From an uncultured Phycisphaerae bacterium (GTDB lineage: Bacteria; Planctomycetota; Phycisphaerae; Phycisphaerales; SM1A02), in NCBI GenBank assembly GCA_937899935.1, contig CALCOW010000427.1, forward strand, positions 1 through 5,870: 5,870 bases of DNA, read 5' to 3'. Shown here in pieces: positions 1 to 5,142 of the stretch (position 1 is its first letter; each line of letters starts with the position of its first letter). Position numbers and translations under genes: made by a program. The notes under the pieces are model-generated. The model worked only from the letters and a program-made list of their open reading frames with translations, did no database searches and had not been told where the DNA came from.

Positions 1-169
1 CAAATGGAGAGAGGCCATGGTACGCGAACAGCACCCCTATTGCATGTGCTGGGGCCCGTGCAGTCAGCCCCGCCAAGGCTTAGAATTGTCAAAAAGAGGC
101 CTTCTGATTGGAGTCTCCCGATAAGAAACTTGACTCAACTCGAAATGGACTGATGATCCAGAACTACTT

Positions 170-2329
170 ATGGCGCTTCCCCAACATAAGAGACTGAAGA
201 AAGAGCTTTCCCTCTTTCAGGTTTATGCCTTGGCCACTGGTACAACCTTGAGTGCCGGCCTCTTTCTACTACCCAGCTTTGCGGCCGCCATGGCTGGCCC
301 AAGCCTCATTGTCGCTTATGCCATCGCAGCAATCCTGTTCGTACCACCGATGCTCTGCAAAATTGAACTTGCAACTGCCATGCCACGAGCCGGTGGCAAC
401 TACTACTTTCTTGATCGCAGTCTCGGACCTGTGGCTGGAACCATCGGTGGCTTGGGGACATGGTTAGCCTTGACGCTTAAGGCCGCTTTCGCGCTGGTGG
501 GCATGGGCGCCTACATCGCATTGGTTTTTGGATCTGATACGCACGCTTGGGTGTATAAATTGATTGCCGTGGTCATAGCGGTGCTTTTTGGATTTGTGAA
601 TCTGATTGGTGCAAAATCAAGTGCCAAGGCACAGGTCTATCTTGTGTGTGGTGTACTGGCCATCATGACGCTTTTTATTATTCGAGGCCTCTTTTCTATC
701 GAAGGCTCAAATTTTGAGCCCTTTGTTAAACCCAATCCACAAGATGACACCTTTGGTGGAGCAATGCAGACCGTGTTAGCAACCGCCGGCATTGTTTTTA
801 TTAGCTTTACTGGGGCCACCAAAGTCATCAGCGTTGCTGAAGAAGTAAAAGACCCTGAAAGAAACATGCCGTGGGGTTTGATAATCTCACTGATCACGGT
901 CGTGGTCGTCTATGTATTAAGCCTGATCGTTATGGTTGGTGTACTTGGCTCTGAACAGATGGCGACTGGTGACGAGGGTCTTCCCCTCAAAACACCAGTG
1001 GCCAGCGCCGCCGCGACTTTTGCCGGCGTGGGCGGTGTCATCATCGTTTCTATTGCTGCGATCATGGCCTTTGCCTCAGTGGCCAATGCGGGCATTCTTA
1101 GCTCCTCCCGTTACCCAATGGCAATGGGACGCGACCATCTCCTGCCCTCAACTTTTCGTCGCCTTGATCGCAGAGGCACCCCTGTCATTGCCATTTTTGT
1201 GAGTGTCGCTGCCATTGTGCTCTTCGTGTTGTTTCTCGATCCTTTGAAGATCGCCAAACTGGCTAGTGCCTTCCTACTCGTGATGTTTGCCATGCTCTGC
1301 CTAGCAGTCATCATCATGCGTGAAAGTCGTATCGAATCTTATGATCCGGGATGGAAAGCACCTTTCTATCCTTGGCTACAGATCATTGGCATCATCACCC
1401 TGTGCTGGTTGATTGTCTTGATGGGGTGGATGCCCGCCCTCTTCGCGGTGGGCTTAGTCATTGTCAGTCTCATTTGGTATCGCTGGTATGCGGCACCACG
1501 CGTCAGACGACATGGTGCCATTTATCATGTCTTCGAGCGACTTGGACGGCGTCGGTTCGAAGGTCTCGATATTGAACTTCGCGAGATCTTGAAGGAAAAG
1601 GGACTTCGTGATGAAGACCCCTTTGATGAGGTTGTCGCGATGGCTTCAGTGATAGATGCGAAAAAGGGAACCTCCTTTGACGAAATCACGGAACTCGTTT
1701 CAGAGAAGTTTGCAACGCTTTTAGAAAGAGATGCCAATCAACTTAATCAGAGCTTTCTGGAAGGAACACGAATTGGTGCAACGCCAGTCACAGGTGAAGT
1801 TGCTTTACCTCATATCAGACTCCCAGACATTGATATCCCACACATGTTTATTGTCCGTGTGCGAGATGGCGTTGACATTGAAATAGGCACGGTGGCAGAT
1901 GAGAGCAGCACGACGCGCCCTGTGACCGCCCTCTTCTTCTTGGTCAGTCCAGATGACGATCCAGGCCAGCATCTCCGTTTGCTGGCACAGTTAGCTGGAC
2001 GCGTCGAACAAAGTGACTTCAAGGAGAGTTGGCTCAAGGCACGGGATGGCCACGCCATCAAAGAAGTGCTACTACGAAACGATCGCTATATGACGATCGA
2101 GCTGAAACGTGGCTCCCCTGCACACCAACTGATTGGACAGGCGATTCGGGATATTGGCTTCCCAGAGGGTTGCCTTGTTGCACTCATCCAACGTCAAGGT
2201 GAAATGATCGTGCCCCGTGGGCGCACAGTCCTTAAGGAAGATGACCGGATCACCACCATAGGCGAGCCAGAGGCGATTCGCGTTCTGAGAAAAGACCTCT
2301 TAGACGAGAAGGTCATTCCGAACCCATGA
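170..2329 (+). CDS. APC-superfamily permease fused to EIIA-like and RCK_C regulatory domains
   Basis: This is a probable inner-membrane amino acid or cation transporter with a built-in cytoplasmic regulatory tail. Residues 14-439 give about 12 hydrophobic helices. The unwound TM1 motif GTTLSAG lies at 24-30. ELATAMPRAGGNYY (66-79) and the TM6 segment FISFTGATKVISVAEEVKDP (210-229) are typical of the APC family (AA_permease_2 type). Residues about 483-637 resemble a PTS EIIA type-2 (PtsN-like) domain and keep the phosphoacceptor context ALPH, with His548. Residues about 641-708 resemble an RCK_C/TrkA-C ligand-binding domain (IELKRGSPAHQLIG, then VLKEDDRITTIG). Plain APC permeases are about 450-500 residues, so the extra length is the fused module. 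An in-frame stop at 131-133 and no earlier start codon make ATG 170 the start; no Shine-Dalgarno sequence precedes it. The substrate cannot be told from sequence. The permease call is very secure, the domain calls good, and regulation by phosphorylation or a nucleotide is inference. Confidence 0.95.
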   Translation: MALPQHKRLKKELSLFQVYALATGTTLSAGLFLLPSFAAAMAGPSLIVAYAIAAILFVPPMLCKIELATAMPRAGGNYYFLDRSLGPVAGTIGGLGTWLALTLKAAFALVGMGAYIALVFGSDTHAWVYKLIAVVIAVLFGFVNLIGAKSSAKAQVYLVCGVLAIMTLFIIRGLFSIEGSNFEPFVKPNPQDDTFGGAMQTVLATAGIVFISFTGATKVISVAEEVKDPERNMPWGLIISLITVVVVYVLSLIVMVGVLGSEQMATGDEGLPLKTPVASAAATFAGVGGVIIVSIAAIMAFASVANAGILSSSRYPMAMGRDHLLPSTFRRLDRRGTPVIAIFVSVAAIVLFVLFLDPLKIAKLASAFLLVMFAMLCLAVIIMRESRIESYDPGWKAPFYPWLQIIGIITLCWLIVLMGWMPALFAVGLVIVSLIWYRWYAAPRVRRHGAIYHVFERLGRRRFEGLDIELREILKEKGLRDEDPFDEVVAMASVIDAKKGTSFDEITELVSEKFATLLERDANQLNQSFLEGTRIGATPVTGEVALPHIRLPDIDIPHMFIVRVRDGVDIEIGTVADESSTTRPVTALFFLVSPDDDPGQHLRLLAQLAGRVEQSDFKESWLKARDGHAIKEVLLRNDRYMTIELKRGSPAHQLIGQAIRDIGFPEGCLVALIQRQGEMIVPRGRTVLKEDDRITTIGEPEAIRVLRKDLLDEKVIPNP

Positions 2330-2336
2330 CCTTTTT
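2306..2336 (+). terminator. Intrinsic terminator overlapping the permease stop codon
   Basis: AAGGTCAT (2309-2316) pairs perfectly with ATGACCTT (2326-2333) across a 9-nt loop, and a T5 run ends at 2336. Pairs 2308-2334 (G·U), 2307-2335 (A-U) and 2306-2336 (G·U) can extend the stem into the U-tract. The stop codon TGA (2327-2329) sits in the 3' arm. The GC core is short (GGTCAT/ATGACC), so strength may be moderate. Confidence 0.5.
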
Positions 2337-2459
2337 CTAGATAGCTGAGAGCTCGTGCATTGGACCTACAGGATGTTGTTTAAGAGTCAGATATGATCTC
2401 TAGATTGCTTAGAAAGTTTCTGGGTAAGAGCCTGCGGCTGATGCGCGACTTCTAACTAT

Positions 2460-2493
2460 CTGGATCACAAGATCTTGTGGTCTCCAAATCCAG
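2460..2493. promoter_or_regulatory. Nested palindrome, candidate operator or RNA hairpin
   Basis: CACAAGATCTTGTG at 2466-2479 is a perfect 14-bp palindrome. With one G·T pair at 2465/2480 it extends to 2463-2482. It is enclosed by a second inverted repeat, CTGGAT (2460-2465) with ATCCAG (2488-2493). It lies about 170 bases upstream of the exported-protein gene and just upstream of the weak promoter-like pair at 2497-2523. A palindrome without a loop suits a dimeric DNA-binding protein better than a transcription terminator, and no T-run follows it. The regulator is unknown. Confidence 0.4.
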
Positions 2494-2642
2494 TGATTGA
2501 TCAAATGCCGCTTTGACTATATTGAGAAATGGTTGAGGACGAGCACCTGCTGGCGAAATCAGCGATTAGACTTTGGGGTTGACTGGCCTGAGGGTATCTG
2601 GCAGTTCCAGATGTAGTCAGACATCAATAATTACAAGTTAAA

Positions 2643-2652
2643 GAGGAAGAGG
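2643..2652 (+). promoter_or_regulatory. Ribosome-binding site of the exported-protein gene
   Basis: The purine run GAGGAAGAGG ends 8 nt before ATG 2661 and fixes that start. It is the clearest Shine-Dalgarno sequence of the three main genes. Confidence 0.8.
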
Positions 2653-2660
2653 TTATACAG

Positions 2661-4352
2661 ATGAGCAGAATTAAGTTGCTATGGGTTCCAGTTGCGTTGT
2701 TTTCTATTCTTACGTGGATTGGTGGTAATCAGAGTCTCGCTGCACAAACTGATGAAGCTGGACGCTTGGTTCCAAGCAAGGCTTTTGCAGTCATCGCCGT
2801 TGGCTCACCGGAGCAGCTAAGACAAGAGATCATCACGATTGCCAATAACATTCAACCAGCGATGGCAGACTACCTGCGCACGTCGAGCATGAATGCTCTT
2901 TTCGCCCCCTTTATTCAGACCAAACAGACCATTGATTTGTCACGCCCCATGATGTTGGCGATCGGTGCACCTGCGGATCCAGATGCTCCCCAACCCTACA
3001 TGACACTTATTCTTGCCGTCAAAGGCGGAACAACCGAAAACATCAAGGTTGGTCAAGAAGCGAGCTCAGAGAAAGCTCAACTGGTCTTTTTACCGAACTC
3101 TGACTATGTCGCCTTGACCACGCAACCGGGACTCAAGGCCTCAGCCAACGCTCCTGAAATCGTCAAGAACATGCTGATGGGCGATATGACCATGCGTTTG
3201 GATGTGAGGACACTGCTTGCGGCCATACCAGATGATCCGAAAGACGATTCACCTAACCTCCACATCATCCTCAAAGACCTCACACAGATTGACTGGGCAC
3301 TTAAGCTCGGCCTTAAAGAGACACAGACGATCACCCAGTTCGCTTGTGACAGTAAAGACACGCTCGGTGCCTCGGATATTTACGCGATGTCCAATCTGGC
3401 CAGCTATCTTCCAACAGACAAGATGATGTATTGCGCAGCTGATCTGAATTTACTCAATGCCATCATGAATTTCGATGAAAACATGCTCAAAGCTTTGAAC
3501 CATGATGCAAAAATGACCAAGCAACTCATGCAGACTCTTGAAGATGCTAAGGCTGTGATGGCAACAATGAAGGATGGATGCGCTGCATCGATGGATGTTC
3601 TAGGTGATGATAAGAAGAACACTCAAATGAGTATGTTCATGGTCACCAAAAGTGATGCGCCGAAAGCCTACTTTGATGCCTCTCTGAAAGAATGGAAGTC
3701 GGAAGAAAGTCTCTACGGCATTAAGATGTCTTCACATAAAATGACAACGGCTGCAAACGGCGACGTCACGCTAAATGCTAGCTTTAAAGTTGATGACTCT
3801 GCGACACAAAGTGACCTTCCCTTCGTGGGTTTCTTTCAGCAACTGATGCAATCAGTGCCAGGTCCGCTCAATATCACTGGCGTCTCTGGCCATGGACTGG
3901 TCGGTGTTGCTGCTTTAATCGGTGGTCAATCTGACACCAGCACCTTGCTTCAGAATCTCCAGTCAGAAAAGACTGGATCGGTTCCAGCACCACTGGCCAC
4001 GGCCATGAAATCTGATTGGGGCCAAACCCGAATGGCCATGACGATGGATCTGCGCAAGCTCGCCCAGGCGTTCATAAAGGTAGACCCACATCCTGCTGGT
4101 GATTTTGGACCGATGATGACCCCACCTGGGCCTGGAAAAGCGGCACCCGTAAATTACAACCTGAGCAACAAGGGCAATCAGTACCGTCTTGTTATGACCA
4201 CGAATCTTGAGCAAGACATCGCACTGGCCAAGGATGCAACCAGGAATACGTTCTTTGGCATGTTCTGGCAAGAACCAGATTTTTGGAATCAGATTCGGGA
4301 CCAGAACCAGCATCAACACCAAAACCAGCACCAACACCAGCACCAGCATTAG
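2661..4352 (+). CDS. Exported protein of unknown function with Gln/His C-terminal tail
   Basis: I do not recognise the family. The N-terminus is a typical Sec signal peptide: SRIK, a hydrophobic core at about 6-22, and probable cleavage near SLA-AQT (residue 27 or 28). The mature protein would therefore be periplasmic, outer-membrane associated or secreted. No further clear membrane helix is seen. The body (about 30-545) mixes short beta-like hydrophobic stretches with helical ones. Cysteines are at 229, 258 and 307. A Pro-rich stretch lies at 485-497. MTMRLDVRTLLAAI (176-189) resembles MAMTMDLRKLAQAF (458-471), each 16-19 residues after an Ala-Pro pair, which suggests two related halves. The last 16 residues are strictly alternating Gln-X, with X His (six) or Asn (two), a possible metal-binding tail. 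Start and stop are secure: good ribosome-binding site before, strong terminator 54 bases after. Long exported proteins of this sort with no assigned function are common in Planctomycetota. That the gene is real is nearly certain; its function is unknown. Confidence 0.93.
   Translation: MSRIKLLWVPVALFSILTWIGGNQSLAAQTDEAGRLVPSKAFAVIAVGSPEQLRQEIITIANNIQPAMADYLRTSSMNALFAPFIQTKQTIDLSRPMMLAIGAPADPDAPQPYMTLILAVKGGTTENIKVGQEASSEKAQLVFLPNSDYVALTTQPGLKASANAPEIVKNMLMGDMTMRLDVRTLLAAIPDDPKDDSPNLHIILKDLTQIDWALKLGLKETQTITQFACDSKDTLGASDIYAMSNLASYLPTDKMMYCAADLNLLNAIMNFDENMLKALNHDAKMTKQLMQTLEDAKAVMATMKDGCAASMDVLGDDKKNTQMSMFMVTKSDAPKAYFDASLKEWKSEESLYGIKMSSHKMTTAANGDVTLNASFKVDDSATQSDLPFVGFFQQLMQSVPGPLNITGVSGHGLVGVAALIGGQSDTSTLLQNLQSEKTGSVPAPLATAMKSDWGQTRMAMTMDLRKLAQAFIKVDPHPAGDFGPMMTPPGPGKAAPVNYNLSNKGNQYRLVMTTNLEQDIALAKDATRNTFFGMFWQEPDFWNQIRDQNQHQHQNQHQHQHQH
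4302..4349 (+). repeat. Hexamer repeat coding the Gln-His/Asn tail
   Basis: Eight consecutive 6-base units of the form CAR-MAY encode Q-N, Q-H, Q-H, Q-N, Q-H, Q-H, Q-H, Q-H, directly before the TAG stop. Units differ mainly at third positions (CAG/CAA, CAC/CAT) and by AAC for CAC. The repeat is imperfect DNA but perfect at the alternating-Gln level. Simple repeats like this can change copy number by slippage. In frame, a gain or loss of units would change only tail length. Confidence 0.85.
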
Positions 4353-4405
4353 TAAAGTAGATTGGCCACGTTTGGCTGACCTCTATAAACCATTCAGTTC
4401 GCCAC

Positions 4406-4440
4406 CCGCCGCCCATGCTTTTCATGGGCGGTGGTTTTTT
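4406..4440 (+). terminator. Strong rho-independent terminator after the exported-protein gene
   Basis: A 12-bp GC-rich stem, CCGCCGCCCATG (4406-4417) with CATGGGCGGTGG (4423-4434) and one G·U pair, closes a 5-nt loop CTTTT. A T6 run follows at 4435-4440. It lies 54 bases after the stop at 4352. This closes the transcription unit and means the third gene needs its own promoter downstream. Confidence 0.92.
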
Positions 4441-4474
4441 ATTTGAACCGGCCAGGTCCAATGCCAATATTGCG

Positions 4475-4494
4475 CTTTTGAGGCCCCTCAAGAG
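4475..4494. promoter_or_regulatory. Inverted repeat, candidate operator upstream of a promoter-like pair
   Basis: CTTTTGAGG (4475-4483) and CCTCAAGAG (4486-4494) are inverted copies around a CC centre with one T/G mismatch. The inner 14 bases, TTGAGGCCCCTCAA, are complementary in all six arm positions. It lies 12 bases upstream of the -35-like element at 4507, where an activator or repressor dimer could bind. No factor is identifiable. Confidence 0.35.
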
Positions 4495-4506
4495 TCTGTT
4501 GCGGCA

Positions 4507-4536
4507 TTGACGCTACCAAACAGGGTGCTTTATCCT
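4507..4536 (+). promoter_or_regulatory. Candidate sigma70-type promoter
   Basis: TTGACG (4507-4512, five of six consensus bases) is followed after 18 nt by TATCCT (4531-4536, four of six, keeping the key TA and final T). It is the best such pair I found after the terminator at 4406-4440. A transcript would begin near 4543, at the foot of the hairpin 4541-4574, leaving a leader of about 600 nt before the HdeD-like gene. Promoter rules in this organism are unknown. Confidence 0.3.
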
Positions 4537-4539
4537 CCA

Positions 4540-4575
4540 TCTGTCCACAGGTGGTGTTCAGTTCACCAGGACAGA
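4540..4575 (+). promoter_or_regulatory. Bulged hairpin near the presumed transcript 5' end
   Basis: TCTGTCC (4540-4546) pairs with GGACAGA (4569-4575). After a 5-nt left bulge (ACAGG), TGGTG (4552-4556) pairs with CACCA (4564-4568) around a 7-nt loop. That gives 12 base pairs with one one-sided bulge. No T-run follows, so it is not a terminator. A 5' stabilising structure or a binding site is possible. Confidence 0.35.
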
Positions 4576-4650
4576 CTACACTAAGGACCGGTTGGAGACC
4601 ATATTAGGGTGGAAGAAAGCCAACCAGGGAATGGGATGAGGAAGAGACAG

Positions 4651-4770
4651 ATGAGACATGTGGGTGAGGAAATCGCCGCGGCCAGCGCGCGCAAGCCTCT
4701 ACAAAACATCGAATTAGGTTCACGAGTTGGTTGCGATCGAAGCATCCTTGTGACCTCAGAGCTTCGTTGA
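4651..4770 (+). CDS. Candidate small ORF, 39 residues, with strong ribosome-binding site
   Basis: ATG 4651 opens a 39-codon frame ending in TGA at 4768-4770. The peptide starts MRHVGEEIAAASARK and ends DRSILVTSELR; it is charged, has one Cys, and shows no membrane helix or known motif. The purine run GAGGAAGAG (4638-4646) puts AGGAAG 6 nt before the ATG, a near-ideal Shine-Dalgarno sequence and better than those of the permease or HdeD-like genes. An in-frame ATG at 4636 could add five residues. The frame is the same as that of the HdeD-like gene, separated from the long open stretch by only two stops (4768 and 4783). It could be a leader peptide, a small protein, the remnant of a longer gene, or chance. 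Nothing is recognisable by family. Confidence 0.3.
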   Translation: MRHVGEEIAAASARKPLQNIELGSRVGCDRSILVTSELR

Positions 4771-4787
4771 TACCAGATGTGCTAGGA

Positions 4788-4862
4788 CGCTCTCAACGAG
4801 CGCTCCAAAGAGATCAATGCGATCTCCGAGCTCAACCTCATGCTGGAAAAATCCGGGCCCGG
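4788..4862 (+). repeat. Cluster of two 5-nt-loop hairpins and a GC palindrome
   Basis: CGCTC (4788-4792) pairs with GAGCG (4798-4802), loop TCAAC. GAGATC (4810-4815) pairs with GATCTC (4821-4826), loop AATGC. CCGGGCCCGG (4853-4862) is a perfect palindrome. All three lie within 75 bases. None has a U-tract. They may be pieces of a folded leader RNA or chance symmetry. Confidence 0.35.
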
Positions 4863-4938
4863 CCCAATTCAGTCGGATCTGGTCAATAAAGACACACTGC
4901 AGAACGTCTCGGCTTCCTGCAAAAACCGGGCGATCTGC

Positions 4939-5007
4939 ATGCGGCCAGACAAGGCGCCGTGTCGGTTCTCCGTTCTTCTCTACCGACACAGTGCAGTCTG
5001 GCCACAT
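4939..5007 (+). promoter_or_regulatory. 69-nt imperfect hairpin upstream of the HdeD-like gene
   Basis: Outer stem GGCCAGAC (4943-4950) with GTCTGGCC (4996-5003) is perfect over 8 bp, and 4939-4941/5005-5007 add 3 bp beyond one mismatch. Inner stem GTGTCGGT (4959-4966) with ACCGACAC (4982-4989) is perfect over 8 bp. Between them 4954-4957/4991-4994 give 4 more pairs including one G·U. The apical loop (4967-4981) is all pyrimidine except one G. Its last seven bases, CTTCTCT (4975-4981), are complementary to AGAGAAG (5133-5139) at the ribosome-binding site of the gene starting at 5143. A leader RNA that can mask that site is possible. The pairing is seen; the role is inferred. Confidence 0.45.
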
Positions 5008-5129
5008 TATCTTTATGCTGCTGATATTCCATGGTTCAGAAGCATTCGCTTTCCTGATCAAGTGACAGGCCGATTGGTCCTTTTGAATTGTGGGCGAGTG
5101 AAAAGAGATGCAGGTCCAACAATTAGCTT

Positions 5130-5140
5130 GAGAGAGAAGG
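5130..5140 (+). promoter_or_regulatory. Ribosome-binding region of the HdeD-like gene
   Basis: The purine run GAGAGAGAAGG ends 2 nt before ATG 5143. The GAGAG part lies at a more normal distance of about 6-8 nt. It supports ATG 5143 over the upstream in-frame ATG 4840, which has no ribosome-binding site and would add about 100 residues with no family likeness. Confidence 0.6.
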
Positions 5141-5142
5141 TA

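Larger units (their letters stand above)
2330..2660. other. Intergenic spacer between permease and exported-protein genes
   Basis: These 331 bases carry no convincing gene. They hold the 3' edge of the permease terminator, the palindrome cluster at 2460-2493, a weak promoter-like pair (TTGATC at 2497-2502, TATATT at 2518-2523, with a short 15-nt gap), and a good ribosome-binding site for the next gene. An 18-codon ATG frame at 2529-2582 has no ribosome-binding site and I do not call it. A TTGACT at 2579-2584 has no matching -10 at the right distance. Confidence 0.6.
4441..5142. other. Long structured leader region before the HdeD-like gene
   Basis: About 700 bases separate the terminator from the next secure start. 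Contents in order: inverted repeat 4475-4494, promoter-like pair 4507-4536, bulged hairpin 4541-4574, weak inverted repeats GGTTGG/CCAACC (4590-4595/4620-4625) and CGAAGC/GCTTCG (4738-4743/4761-4766), a purine-rich stretch 4603-4672, a 39-codon ORF 4651-4770, short hairpins 4788-4802 and 4810-4826, a 10-bp palindrome 4853-4862, and a long hairpin 4939-5007. From 4786 on, the frame of the next gene is open without a stop, and so is the exactly opposed minus frame (4756-5061). I cannot show that either is translated. Confidence 0.6.

Noticed and set aside
1..153. A + strand frame open from the window edge to TGA at 151-153 (ATG at 4, 49 codons).
   Set aside because: No ribosome-binding site before the ATG and the residues are Arg/Pro-rich and random-looking. 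It could be the end of an upstream gene, but 50 codons open is common by chance.
130..158. TTGACT at 130-135 as a -35 element for the permease.
   Set aside because: Nothing resembling a -10 lies at 16-18 nt, and the start of transcription would fall almost on the start codon.
2513..2584. TTGACT words at 2513-2518 and 2579-2584 as promoters of the exported-protein gene.
   Set aside because: Neither has a -10-like hexamer at normal spacing.
3963..4349. Minus-strand 128-residue frame starting with a Leu-Val repeat that looks like a signal peptide.
   Set aside because: It is the mirror of the Gln-His repeat of the exported-protein gene. The rest is antisense to a secure coding region.
4192..4491. 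Minus-strand 99-residue frame.
   Set aside because: It overlaps the end of the exported-protein gene and runs through its terminator; composition is that of a shadow frame.
4768..4785. Stop-codon readthrough or recoding joining the 39-codon ORF to the HdeD-like frame.
   Set aside because: Two different stops (TGA then TAG) lie 15 bases apart and no recoding signal is recognisable.
4840..5142. Extended 289-residue start for the HdeD-like protein at ATG 4840.
   Set aside because: No ribosome-binding site at 4840, no family likeness in the extra 101 residues, and ATG 5143 has a purine-rich site and gives the usual family length.
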